Assembly: GCA_002862945.1 (NCBI GenBank)
Contig: PKCJ01000060.1
Coordinates: forward strand, 1 to 57,882
DNA: 57,882 nt
Reading direction: 5' to 3'
Source: Opitutia bacterium
GTDB taxonomy: Bacteria; Verrucomicrobiota; Verrucomicrobiia; Opitutales; Coraliomargaritaceae
A program made the translations under genes and the position numbers. The notes beneath the pieces are model-generated. The model was given only the letters and a program-made list of their open reading frames with translations. It did no database searches and had not been told where the DNA came from. Shown in pieces: positions 36,877 through 45,983 of the stretch. How positions within the stretch are numbered: position 1 is the stretch's first letter; each line of letters opens with the position of its first letter.

Positions 36877-38241
36877 ATGTCACAACAAGAAACAAGGTTA
36901 ATTTTCAAACACATCGACGAGCAGGGTTACACTAACGATATCGATTGCTACGTCAAAAACGGCGGCTACGAGCAACTCAGGAAAGCCGTAACTATGCGGC
37001 CAGAAGATATCTGCGCCGAAGTGCTTACTTCAGGTCTACGTGGTCGGGGTGGTGCTGGTTTCCCAGCGGGAATGAAGTGGAAGTTCCTTGATCGTAAGTC
37101 GGGCAAGCCTATCTACCTTATTTGTAATGCCGATGAGTCCGAACCTGGCACTTTTAAAGACCGCCAGATCATCCACCAGGATCCGCATCAGCTTATCGAG
37201 GGAATGATTTGCACTGCTTTTGCCATTCAGGCCAAGCTTGCCTTCATCTACATTCGCGGTGAATTTTTTGAGGGATACAAAATCCTCGAACGCGCGATCG
37301 AAGAAGCACGCAAAAAGAATTTTCTCGGCGATAACATTCTCGGCTCTGGTTATTCATGCGACATCATCGTGCACCGCGGTGCAGGTGCTTACATTTGTGG
37401 CGAAGAAACCGGTCTGATCGAATCACTCGAAGGTTTCCGAGCGAATCCACGCATCAAGCCTCCATACTTTCCAGCGGCACTCGGCGCCTATCAATGCCCA
37501 ACGATTGTGAATAACGTGGAGACGCTTTGTGATGTGAAACACGTCATCGAAATGGGCGGTGAGAGCTTTGCCAAAATTGGCACGCCAGGCAACACTGGCA
37601 CCCGTATCTGGTGCGTATCTGGCCACGTGCAAAAGCCCGGCTATTATGAGTTCGCTTGCGCGGACATCACGCTTGGGCAACTCATCTACGATATATGCGG
37701 AGGGCTCAAACCAGGACGTAAGCTCAAGGCTGTCATACCTGGCGGCTCCTCGTCTAAGATCCTTCGCGCTGACGAACGCTTTATTGGAAAACTTAAAGAT
37801 GGCACTGAGTACGACTGGGGAATTGAGGATATCCCTATGGACTTTGATAGTCTAATGGCCGTTGGATCGATGTCCGGATCGGGTGGGGTTATCGTGATGG
37901 ATGACACCACAGACATGGTCGAAGCACTCGCTAACATTAATTATTTTTACGCTCATGAAAGTTGTGGTCAATGTACTCCATGCCGCGAGGGTGTTCCCTG
38001 GATGCGCAAAGTTACCCAGCGAATGCTCGACGGCGAAGCTCGCGAAGAAGATGCAGACTTGCTTAAATCCATAGCTGACCAAATAGCTGGGCGTACGATT
38101 TGTGCTTTTGGTGAAGCTGCTTCATGGCCTGTGCAAAGTTTTATCGCTAAGTTCAAAGACGAATTCGTCGAAAAGGCTCAAGAGCAAGCCGCTCGCCGTA
38201 AAGAGGGTAAAGAAACTGCCGAGACGACGACACTTATTTAG
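36877..38241 (+). CDS. nuoF: NADH-quinone oxidoreductase subunit F
   Basis: The 51-kDa-type subunit that binds FMN, NADH and the N3 [4Fe-4S] cluster. In 454 residues it shows the NADH-binding GRGGAGFPAGMKW, the FMN-site CNADESEPGTFKDR and AYICGEETGLIESLEG, and cluster ligands Cys363, Cys366, Cys369 (ESCGQCTPCREG) and Cys409. Three bases separate its stop from nuoG. Confidence 0.96.
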   Translation: MSQQETRLIFKHIDEQGYTNDIDCYVKNGGYEQLRKAVTMRPEDICAEVLTSGLRGRGGAGFPAGMKWKFLDRKSGKPIYLICNADESEPGTFKDRQIIHQDPHQLIEGMICTAFAIQAKLAFIYIRGEFFEGYKILERAIEEARKKNFLGDNILGSGYSCDIIVHRGAGAYICGEETGLIESLEGFRANPRIKPPYFPAALGAYQCPTIVNNVETLCDVKHVIEMGGESFAKIGTPGNTGTRIWCVSGHVQKPGYYEFACADITLGQLIYDICGGLKPGRKLKAVIPGGSSSKILRADERFIGKLKDGTEYDWGIEDIPMDFDSLMAVGSMSGSGGVIVMDDTTDMVEALANINYFYAHESCGQCTPCREGVPWMRKVTQRMLDGEAREEDADLLKSIADQIAGRTICAFGEAASWPVQSFIAKFKDEFVEKAQEQAARRKEGKETAETTTLI

Positions 38242-38244
38242 AGC

Positions 38245-39969
38245 ATGAAAATCGAGAGCATAGTCGAAAACGTTACTATCAACATTGATGGTCAAGATGT
38301 CGAAGTTCCCAAAGGGATCAACATCATCGAAGCCGTGAAGATGGTCGGCAAGGGCAAGGAGGTCCCTCACTACTGTTACCATCCGAAGCTCTCAATCGCG
38401 GGCAACTGCCGCATGTGCATGGTGGAGATGGGCATGCCAATGCGCGACCGCGCTACGGGGGAAGCGGTATTAGAAGAGGACGGCACGCAAAAAATTGCTT
38501 GGATGCCGAAGCCGACGATCGGTTGTGCGACAAATGCATCACCAGGCATGCATATCCTAACAGGATCGGAGATGGTTAAGGAGTCGCGCAATGGTGTGAC
38601 GGAATTTCTTCTGATCAATCACCCGCTCGACTGCCCAATTTGTGACCAAGCAGGGGAGTGCCGCCTGCAAGAATTTTCAGCTGAGCATGGCCGTGGCTAC
38701 AGTCGTTTCATCGAAGATAAAAATGTTAAACCCAAGCGTAGCCGCTTAGGCCCAAATGTCACACTGGATGATGAGCGTTGTATTCTTTGTTCACGTTGCG
38801 TGCGTTTTAGTAAGGAAATAGCGGGTGACGATGTGCTCGGCTTTGTCGATCGCGGTACTTACTCGACCTTGACTTGCTACCCTGGTAAAGAGCTTTCGCA
38901 TAACTATTCGCTCAACACGGTAGACATCTGTCCGGTTGGCGCTTTGACGAGCACTGATTTTCGCTTCAAAATGCGTGTTTGGTTTCTGAAGCGGACACAC
39001 AGTATTTGCACCGAAAGTAGTGTCGGTGCGAATACCGAGATATGGAGTCGAGAAGGTAAGATTTACCGGATCACGCCACGCCGTAATGACTACGTGAACG
39101 ACACTTGGATGACCGACACGGGTCGCGCACTCTACAAAGAGATCGAATCTGAAGATCGTCTGATTCATTATAGCATCGAGGGTGTGCACAAAGCTTACGA
39201 CAAGGCTGTGGTCGCCGCAACTGAGCTGTTGAAGTCGGGTAAGGTCGCAATGGTCGGTTCCGCACGCAGTTCAGTCGAAGAACAGTTTTTTTATAAGGCG
39301 ATCGCCGAGCGTTGTGGAGCCAAGGTTTTCCTCGTCAGTCATCACGGCGACGGCGACGGACTCTTGCAGTCTGAAGATCGTACACCAAATTTACGTGGAG
39401 CACTTCTCACGGGTCTGATCAGCGAGTTGCCATCTGAAAATCTCGAAGCACTCGCACGGGCTATTAATTCTGGTGCGGTCAAGACCATCCTTGCCGTGAA
39501 CGAAGATCTTACAGATCTGGGTATTAGCAAAGATGTCTTGGCTAAGGTCAAAGTCATTTACGTCGGAAGCCACGCCAACCGAACTAGTGAGGTCGCCAAC
39601 ATTGTATTGCCATCACTCATGGTTTTTGAAAAGGACGGCTCTTTCATTAATCAAAGCTTCCGTATCCAACGCTTTAAAGCTGCAATACCAGGGCCTCGAG
39701 GTGTCCAGTCCGACTTCATGGTGCTCGAAAAGATCGCCGCGGCGCTAGCGGGAGAGAAGGCTACAGCAATCACCATCGACTCAGTGTGGGAGCGAATGAC
39801 GGCGACAATTGATCAGCTTAGTGACTCCCTTCGCTGGCATTCATTGCCAGAAGAGGGTGTTGCCCTCGATGCCACCGCCTTCCTCAATCTAGGCTTCGTC
39901 GAAACTAAGAATCTCAAATACGATCCTGTTGCGTTTAGGGAAGCGCACGCTGCTCTCGCAGAGGTCTAA
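38245..39969 (+). CDS. nuoG: NADH-quinone oxidoreductase subunit G, short form without N7 motif
   Basis: The 75-kDa-type iron-sulfur subunit. N1b ligands are Cys44, Cys55, Cys58 and Cys94; N5 uses His126, Cys130, Cys133 and Cys139; N4 uses Cys179, Cys182, Cys185 and Cys229. The place where some bacteria bind the extra N7 cluster (CxxCxxxC) reads Cys255-x2-Ser258-x3-Ala262, so N7 is lost. The molybdopterin-oxidoreductase-like C-terminal half is abbreviated: 574 residues against about 690-910 in familiar NuoG proteins. Electron transfer does not need N7, so the subunit should still work. Confidence 0.93.
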   Translation: MKIESIVENVTINIDGQDVEVPKGINIIEAVKMVGKGKEVPHYCYHPKLSIAGNCRMCMVEMGMPMRDRATGEAVLEEDGTQKIAWMPKPTIGCATNASPGMHILTGSEMVKESRNGVTEFLLINHPLDCPICDQAGECRLQEFSAEHGRGYSRFIEDKNVKPKRSRLGPNVTLDDERCILCSRCVRFSKEIAGDDVLGFVDRGTYSTLTCYPGKELSHNYSLNTVDICPVGALTSTDFRFKMRVWFLKRTHSICTESSVGANTEIWSREGKIYRITPRRNDYVNDTWMTDTGRALYKEIESEDRLIHYSIEGVHKAYDKAVVAATELLKSGKVAMVGSARSSVEEQFFYKAIAERCGAKVFLVSHHGDGDGLLQSEDRTPNLRGALLTGLISELPSENLEALARAINSGAVKTILAVNEDLTDLGISKDVLAKVKVIYVGSHANRTSEVANIVLPSLMVFEKDGSFINQSFRIQRFKAAIPGPRGVQSDFMVLEKIAAALAGEKATAITIDSVWERMTATIDQLSDSLRWHSLPEEGVALDATAFLNLGFVETKNLKYDPVAFREAHAALAEV

Positions 39970-39988
39970 GTAACTGGATAATTCTAAT

Positions 39989-41101
39989 ATGGAACTTTTA
40001 GACGCATTTCTGCCTTATTTGCTTCCGATTTTTTATGCAGTCGCCATGGTATCTGTTTTTATGGGGCTTTGTAGCTACTCCGTACTCGCCGAGCGTAAAG
40101 TATGCAGTTGGATTCAGGGACGTGTCGGTCCTAATCGCACTCGCTTGCCACTTTTGGGCCATATCCCGATTCTTGGAAATCTTCTGACTGGCCTCGGCAT
40201 CTTCCAACCTGCTGCTGACGGTCTAAAGTTTCTATTTAAAGAGGAAATAGTGCCAGGGCATGTCAATAAATTCTATTACATGCTGGCGCCGGTCCTTGCA
40301 CTGGCACCTGCGCTGACTACTATGGTCGTGCTGCCTTTTGGCCGTTACGTCGATGCCGATGGTATCACCCAGCCGCTCGTTCTAGCTAATGTTGACCTTG
40401 GCATGTTGATCATTCTCGGCATCTCTTCGCTGGGTGTCTACGGTATCGTTTTAGCTGGCTGGGCATCCAATAGTAAATATCCCTTCCTCGGCGGCATCCG
40501 TGCTTCCGCACAGATGATCTCCTATGAGCTCGCGATGGGCTTAGCGCTTTTGCCTGTCTTTATGTGGGCAGCCACTCCGGGCTCGGATTACGGCATGAGC
40601 CTCTTTGGTGCCGTCCAATCGCAACAGACGCTTTGGCTCTTTATCTGGCAGCCACTTTCGGCACTCATCTTTCTCGTGGCGCTCTTTGCAGAAACAAATC
40701 GGCTGCCTTTTGATATGGCAGAGTCCGAGACCGACCTAGTCGGCGGCTTCCACACCGAATATGGCTGTTTTAAATTCGGTCTATTCTTCGTCGCAGAATA
40801 CGCTCATGTTATTATGGGTTCAGCGCTCTTCGTATTACTTTTCCTCGGAGGTTGGAACTTTCTACCTGGGTTAGCTGACCCTTGGGGCGAAAGTTTAATT
40901 GGCTCCCTGCTATCGATCGCTTGGTTTACGACCAAGGTTTTCTCCATGATCTTCTTTTTTATCTGGATGCGCTGGACGCTTCCGCGCTTCCGTTATGACC
41001 AAGTCATGTCGCTCGGTTGGAAGATTCTACTTCCACTCGCAGTTGGTAATCTGGTGTTTAACACCATCATCATCGTTCTCTATGACACATTCACCCGCTA
41101 A
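39989..41101 (+). CDS. nuoH: NADH-quinone oxidoreductase subunit H
   Basis: Membrane subunit joining the peripheral arm to the proton-pumping arm and forming the quinone entry channel. The 370-residue protein has about eight to nine hydrophobic helices, the R-K-V-C-S-W-I-Q-G-R-V-G-P-N-R loop near residue 37, and the conserved acidic loop AETNRLPFDMAESETDLVGG with the following HTEY. It starts 19 bases after nuoG. Confidence 0.96.
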   Translation: MELLDAFLPYLLPIFYAVAMVSVFMGLCSYSVLAERKVCSWIQGRVGPNRTRLPLLGHIPILGNLLTGLGIFQPAADGLKFLFKEEIVPGHVNKFYYMLAPVLALAPALTTMVVLPFGRYVDADGITQPLVLANVDLGMLIILGISSLGVYGIVLAGWASNSKYPFLGGIRASAQMISYELAMGLALLPVFMWAATPGSDYGMSLFGAVQSQQTLWLFIWQPLSALIFLVALFAETNRLPFDMAESETDLVGGFHTEYGCFKFGLFFVAEYAHVIMGSALFVLLFLGGWNFLPGLADPWGESLIGSLLSIAWFTTKVFSMIFFFIWMRWTLPRFRYDQVMSLGWKILLPLAVGNLVFNTIIIVLYDTFTR

Positions 41102-41106
41102 TTACT

Positions 41107-41655
41107 ATGGCTAAGACTAAAGTTCTCGAGCGTAAGCCTCTGACCCCCATGGAAAAGACTTTCCTCCCGCAGATTTTATCGGGTCTGAAAACAACTTTCG
41201 GCACAATGATGCAAAAGGACGTGACCCTACAGTATCCAGAAGAGCGTCCAAACATACCTGATAATTATCGTGGCGTGCCTACCTTGGTCAAAGACCCCAA
41301 CGGACGCGAAAAATGTGTTTCCTGCCAACTTTGTGAGTTCGTTTGCCCGCCCAAAGCGATTCGTATGACACCTGGCGAGATTGACGCTGAAGCTGATCCA
41401 GAACGCGCTCATGTCGAAAAAGCTCCAAAGGAATTTGATATTAACATGCTCCGCTGCATCTACTGCGGCCTCTGCCAAGAGGTCTGCCCCGAAGAGGCGA
41501 TCTTTCTGCAGGATGTTTTCTCACTCTCTGGTTACAGTCGTAAGGAGATGATCAATAACAAAGAAAAACTCTACGAACTTGGCGGAACGCTACCCGACCA
41601 ACACGGCAAGTGGGATAAAAAGAAAGCCGCTGAGCAATCGGGTAACGCGCATTAA
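41107..41655 (+). CDS. nuoI: NADH-quinone oxidoreductase subunit I
   Basis: TYKY-type ferredoxin subunit carrying the N6a and N6b [4Fe-4S] clusters. The two ligand sets are Cys70, 73, 76, 80 (CVSCQLCEFVCP) and Cys117, 120, 123, 127 (CIYCGLCQEVCPEEAI). The 182-residue length is normal, with a Lys-rich C-terminal tail. It begins 5 bases after nuoH and ends 10 bases before nuoJ. Confidence 0.96.
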   Translation: MAKTKVLERKPLTPMEKTFLPQILSGLKTTFGTMMQKDVTLQYPEERPNIPDNYRGVPTLVKDPNGREKCVSCQLCEFVCPPKAIRMTPGEIDAEADPERAHVEKAPKEFDINMLRCIYCGLCQEVCPEEAIFLQDVFSLSGYSRKEMINNKEKLYELGGTLPDQHGKWDKKKAAEQSGNAH

Positions 41656-41665
41656 TTTTTATTTC

Positions 41666-42208
41666 ATGACCGACACCCTCTTTTACGTATTTGCAGCGAT
41701 TACGCTGATCTCGGCACTCCTCATGGTGGTGAGTCCGAACGCCGTGAACGGTGCCATTTGCATGATCATCTGTTTTGTGACAACGGCAGCGCTCTTTGTC
41801 TTACTTGAGGCTTACTTCCTCGCAGTCATTCAAGTCTTAGTTTATGCGGGCGCGGTTATGGTGCTTTTTCTTTTTATCATCATGTTGCTAGATGTGAACA
41901 AAGATACCAGCGACCTTTTGAAGGATAAGATGACCCTAGGCGCATCTATTACCGGTTTCACTCTCTTAGTGATCCTGACTTTTTCTGTTTTTGCAGGAGG
42001 TCAGCATTTACCTGAAACTCCCTTACTTCCTGTCATGGAAAACCCAACAGGTGAGGGCGCCGGCATCCCATTCACTACCTCGGCTAAATCTTTCGGTTAC
42101 AGTTTATTTACCAAATACATGTTACCTTTTCAAGTAACTGGCTTTCTTCTGCTCGCAGCCATGATCGGCGTTATCGTAGTTTCGAAAAAACACTCTGAAA
42201 ATTCCTAA
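41666..42208 (+). CDS. nuoJ: NADH-quinone oxidoreductase subunit J
   Basis: Membrane subunit with five predicted helices; contributes to the central hydrophilic axis and pi-bulge region. The frame is open back into nuoI (41579), but the ATG at 41666 gives a 180-residue protein that begins directly with the first membrane helix, as in other NuoJ proteins. The conserved VLVYAGAVMVLFLFIIMLLD block in helix three is clear. Confidence 0.94.
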   Translation: MTDTLFYVFAAITLISALLMVVSPNAVNGAICMIICFVTTAALFVLLEAYFLAVIQVLVYAGAVMVLFLFIIMLLDVNKDTSDLLKDKMTLGASITGFTLLVILTFSVFAGGQHLPETPLLPVMENPTGEGAGIPFTTSAKSFGYSLFTKYMLPFQVTGFLLLAAMIGVIVVSKKHSENS

Positions 42209-42214
42209 TTCTCT

Positions 42215-42520
42215 ATGACTGTCGGTTTAAACGCTTTTATCCTTGTCGCTGGTTTGCTCTTCGCGATTGGCATGTTTGGGGTGATTCTTCGCAAGAATAC
42301 GCTGGTCATTTATATGTCCCTTGAGCTCATGCTCAATGGGGTGATTCTCGCACTTGTCGCATTTTCACGTTATAACGGCACGATGGATGGCAATCTGTTT
42401 GTCTTTTTCATAATTACCGTGGCGGCTGCTGAAGTGGCCCTCGGGCTCGCTATCATAGTAGCGCTCTTCCGACTGCGCCAGTCCGTGATGGTCGATCAAC
42501 TCACCTCCTTGAGTCGCTAG
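42215..42520 (+). CDS. nuoK: NADH-quinone oxidoreductase subunit K
   Basis: Small three-helix antiporter-like membrane subunit, 101 residues, as usual. The two conserved membrane glutamates are visible, one in [10 protein letters not shown] and one in [11 protein letters not shown]. It lies 6 bases after nuoJ and 4 bases before nuoL. Confidence 0.96.
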   Translation: MTVGLNAFILVAGLLFAIGMFGVILRKNTLVIYMSLELMLNGVILALVAFSRYNGTMDGNLFVFFIITVAAAEVALGLAIIVALFRLRQSVMVDQLTSLSR

Positions 42521-42524
42521 AAAT

Positions 42525-44375
42525 ATGACTCCCACTCAGTCACTTCTCGTCGTAATCTTTGCGCCCTTGCTCTCTGCAGTAATAATCTCCTTTTTCTGTC
42601 GCCAACGTCATGGCCTTGCCGCAGTGATTTCCGTCACCGCTGCAGGTGCGATCCTTGCCTTCAGTCTTTTAGCCATTTTACCTAAGGGCACAGATGTGGT
42701 TACCGCCAGTTCAGCTTGGTTGCATTTTGGTGACTTTGAGGTCAATAAAGGCTTTTTTTTCGATGACGTCGCCAAGACGATGCTCATCATGGTGGCCTTT
42801 GTAGGTTTCTTGATCCATGTCTTTAGCCTCGGCTACATGGCGGATGATCCTGCGCGGGGACGTTACTTCGGGGGTCTTTCGATTTTCATGTTTTCTATGC
42901 TTGGCATCGTATTGGCAGACAATTTGATCATGATTTTTGTCTTCTGGGAGCTGGTTGGCTTTAGTTCCTACATGCTGATCGGTCATTACTTCAATAGCGA
43001 TGAGGCTGCGGCGGCATCGAAGAAGGCATTTATCGTTAACCGTATCGGTGATCTCGGTTTCCTCGTTGGAATTGTCTACGCCTACTGGCATTTCGGTACT
43101 ACTAATCTAAGCGGGATGGGTGGCTACGTTGCGAGTAATCCCGATTTGGTCAAAGTCTCTATTGCTGCGCTCCTGATGTGCGGTTTCATCGGTAAGTCCG
43201 CGCAGTTCCCTCTGCATGTTTGGTTGCCGGATGCGATGGCGGGTCCCACGCCTGTCTCCGCTCTGATTCACGCTGCGACCATGGTCGCAGCAGGTGTTTA
43301 CTTCCTTATCCGGATTGAATTCCTCTTCCCGCAGGAAGTGCTGACTCTAATTACATGGTTGGGTGCCTCTGTTGCAGTTTACGCAGGTTTCTGCGCCTAC
43401 GGGCAGAATGATATCAAGAAAATCCTCGCCTATTCAACGCTGTCGCAGCTCGGCTACATGTCAGCGGCATTCGGTCTAGGCTTCCCAGGCGTGGCGCTCT
43501 TCCACTTGATTACTCATGCCTTCTTTAAAGCGCTCCTCTTCCTCGGTGCGGGTTCCGTTATTCACGGCTGCCACCATGAGCAGAATATTTTCAAGATGGG
43601 TGGCCTTTTCAAGAAGATGCCCATTACGGCGATCACTTTCTTGATCGGCACATTAGCGCTCTGTGGTGTTTACGGACTGTCCGGGTTCTTCTCCAAGGAC
43701 GCTATCTTGATTGCGGGTGGTCTAGGCAATGCGCCAATATTCTATTTGCTGACATTGGGTGCCTTCATGACGGCTGGCTACATGGGCAGGCTATTCTGGA
43801 TCGCCTTTCTTGGTCAGCCCAATTCTGATTGTGCATCGCACGCTAAAGAGAGTCCACCCACTATGCTAGTGCCTCTGATCGTGCTGGCAGTGCTTTCTGT
43901 CGCCGGTGGTTGGATGGGCTATTGGCCTGATTTTCTCGGCGGGCTAATCAAGGATAACCTTGATCACCTGCACCAAATGGATCATTACGATGCCATGCAT
44001 AAGAAGGTTCTGCTATTCGGTTCTGCCGCATGGATCGTTGGTCTATTAGTTTCCTTCTTCTTCTACGGTGCGGGTGCTAAGGAAGATCGCCTCGAGAAGA
44101 GGGCGGCTCCTATTTACGGTTTTCTACGTTCACGCCTTTGGTTCGATGAAGCATATGACTTCTATGTTGAAAAGGTTCAGCAACGCTTTGCGCTCTTACT
44201 CAACTTCATTGACGTCTTTGTGATCAAAGGTGTCCTCGTTCGAGGAAGCGCAGGTATCGTCGGCCTTGTTGGGATATGTTCACGCTCGCTCCACGATGGC
44301 AATCTTCATAGCTACGTTTATTGGTTTCTCGCAGGTCTCATCCTACTCTGGGCGGTCGCTTCAGGACTATTATAG
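42525..44375 (+). CDS. nuoL: NADH-quinone oxidoreductase subunit L
   Basis: Distal proton-pumping antiporter-like subunit. The 616-residue protein has about 16 membrane helices; the conserved FVFWELVGFSSYMLIGHYF segment holds the key glutamate, and GKSAQFPLHVWLPDAMAGPT and YSTLSQLGYM hold conserved lysine/histidine sites. The C-terminal lateral-helix region, which braces the membrane arm, is present (about 520-600). Confidence 0.96.
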   Translation: MTPTQSLLVVIFAPLLSAVIISFFCRQRHGLAAVISVTAAGAILAFSLLAILPKGTDVVTASSAWLHFGDFEVNKGFFFDDVAKTMLIMVAFVGFLIHVFSLGYMADDPARGRYFGGLSIFMFSMLGIVLADNLIMIFVFWELVGFSSYMLIGHYFNSDEAAAASKKAFIVNRIGDLGFLVGIVYAYWHFGTTNLSGMGGYVASNPDLVKVSIAALLMCGFIGKSAQFPLHVWLPDAMAGPTPVSALIHAATMVAAGVYFLIRIEFLFPQEVLTLITWLGASVAVYAGFCAYGQNDIKKILAYSTLSQLGYMSAAFGLGFPGVALFHLITHAFFKALLFLGAGSVIHGCHHEQNIFKMGGLFKKMPITAITFLIGTLALCGVYGLSGFFSKDAILIAGGLGNAPIFYLLTLGAFMTAGYMGRLFWIAFLGQPNSDCASHAKESPPTMLVPLIVLAVLSVAGGWMGYWPDFLGGLIKDNLDHLHQMDHYDAMHKKVLLFGSAAWIVGLLVSFFFYGAGAKEDRLEKRAAPIYGFLRSRLWFDEAYDFYVEKVQQRFALLLNFIDVFVIKGVLVRGSAGIVGLVGICSRSLHDGNLHSYVYWFLAGLILLWAVASGLL

Positions 44376-44393
44376 TATAAAATTTAGTTTGTA

Positions 44394-45983
44394 ATGGGTA
44401 ACCTAGAAGCAAGTTCACTCTGTCTCCTCGTATCGATCCTTGCGCCGATTCTCGTGGGCCTTGTGCTTCTCTGTGGTTCACGTTTTAGCGTGAACTCGAT
44501 GCGTGCTCTGAGCGTCTTTGGTTTCGGTTTACCATTGATGATCGGTATCATGCTTTACGGTCTCTTTGATCCGTTACTGGCGGGTGAGTATAACTTTGAG
44601 CTACGTTTGCCGACGGGGCTGGAAAGCATCGGGATCTACTTACACTTAGGTTTGAACGGTATTTCGATGCCGCTCTTTCTACTTGCAGGTATGGTCGGTC
44701 TTGCGACGGGGCTTTACGCCATGAATTCCAAAGCTGAGCGACTGCATCTCTACCTTGCACTGCTACTTTTTATGCTTGGCGGCCTCATGGGCACCTTTGC
44801 TTCGATCGATGTTTTCTTCTTTTACTTCTTCCACGAGTTTGCTCTTATCCCGACTTTCTTGATGATCGGTATTTGGGGGGGCGCGGGTCGTCGTGTTGCG
44901 GCCATCGAGATGACGATTTATCTCACGCTCGGTGCATTGCTTTCACTACTTGGACTGATAGCGCTCTATGTGCAATGTGGAGTGGATTCATTCTCTTTGT
45001 TGGAGCTTCGTAATTACCTCTCCTCTCAAGCACTTAGTGAAACGGTGCAGAATAATATCTTTGCGCTACTGCTATTTGGTTTCGGCATCTTGGTTTCGCT
45101 TTTTCCATTCCACAGCTGGGCACCCAAGGGCTACGCTGTCGCACCGACGGGTGCAGCCATGCTTCATGCTGGAGTGTTGAAAAAGTTTGGTCTTTACGGC
45201 CTCTTACAAATTGCTGCGCCTTTGCTCCCTTCAGGTGCCGAACATTGGTTCCCTTGGATCGTTTGGCTGGCGCTGGGTAACATCATTCTGATCGGGCTCG
45301 TCACAATGGCACAAAAGGACCTTAAGATGATGCTCGGTTACAGCTCGGTCATGCACATGGGCTACGCCTTCCTCGGGATTGCTTGTTTTTCTGTAGTCGG
45401 AGTGGGTGGGGCGCTTCTTATGATGGTGGCGCATGGATTGTCCGTGGCGTTGCTCTTCATGCTATCGACCTGCGTTTACCATCGCAGCCAGACTTTTGAT
45501 CTTTCCTCGATGGGCGGCCTAGCGACCAAGGCTCCCGTGCTGGCTGGCTTTTTCGTGGCCGCCACTATGGCTAGTATTGGTTTACCCGGTTTCGGTAATT
45601 TCTGGGGTGAGTTCACCATCTTTGTGGCGCTCGCTGAAACGGATATGACTAAGTGGATCGTGGCACCTGCTGCCATCGGTATCGTTATCTCCGCGATCTA
45701 CGGCTTGCGTGCTGTTTCCAATATTTTCTTTGGTCAAGCTAAAGATTCTTTCAAAGAGCGCTTAGAAAGTGGTCAGGTCACCGATCTGCAGCCCTTCGAG
45801 AAATTACCGGCATGCCTTTTAATTGGCGGCCTCTTGCTGACGGGTATCTTTCCTCGCATAATTTCAGACGATGCCAACCGCGAATTGGCGGTGCTTTACC
45901 CGTATGAGCAAAGTAATCTAACTGCCATCGAATCGGTAATCTTGCCCGCCGAGGCGGACGCTCCCAAAGAGGTGGCACACTAA
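44394..45983 (+). CDS. nuoM: NADH-quinone oxidoreductase subunit M
   Basis: Second antiporter-like pump subunit, 529 residues with about 14 helices. The FYFFHEFALIPTFLMIGIWG segment carries the glutamate of the E/K pair and FHSWAPKGYAVAPTG, MMLGYSSVMHMGY and GLPGFGNFWGEF are characteristic of NuoM. Its final base is the first base of the nuoN start codon (TAATG), so translation of nuoN is coupled. Confidence 0.95.
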   Translation: MGNLEASSLCLLVSILAPILVGLVLLCGSRFSVNSMRALSVFGFGLPLMIGIMLYGLFDPLLAGEYNFELRLPTGLESIGIYLHLGLNGISMPLFLLAGMVGLATGLYAMNSKAERLHLYLALLLFMLGGLMGTFASIDVFFFYFFHEFALIPTFLMIGIWGGAGRRVAAIEMTIYLTLGALLSLLGLIALYVQCGVDSFSLLELRNYLSSQALSETVQNNIFALLLFGFGILVSLFPFHSWAPKGYAVAPTGAAMLHAGVLKKFGLYGLLQIAAPLLPSGAEHWFPWIVWLALGNIILIGLVTMAQKDLKMMLGYSSVMHMGYAFLGIACFSVVGVGGALLMMVAHGLSVALLFMLSTCVYHRSQTFDLSSMGGLATKAPVLAGFFVAATMASIGLPGFGNFWGEFTIFVALAETDMTKWIVAPAAIGIVISAIYGLRAVSNIFFGQAKDSFKERLESGQVTDLQPFEKLPACLLIGGLLLTGIFPRIISDDANRELAVLYPYEQSNLTAIESVILPAEADAPKEVAH

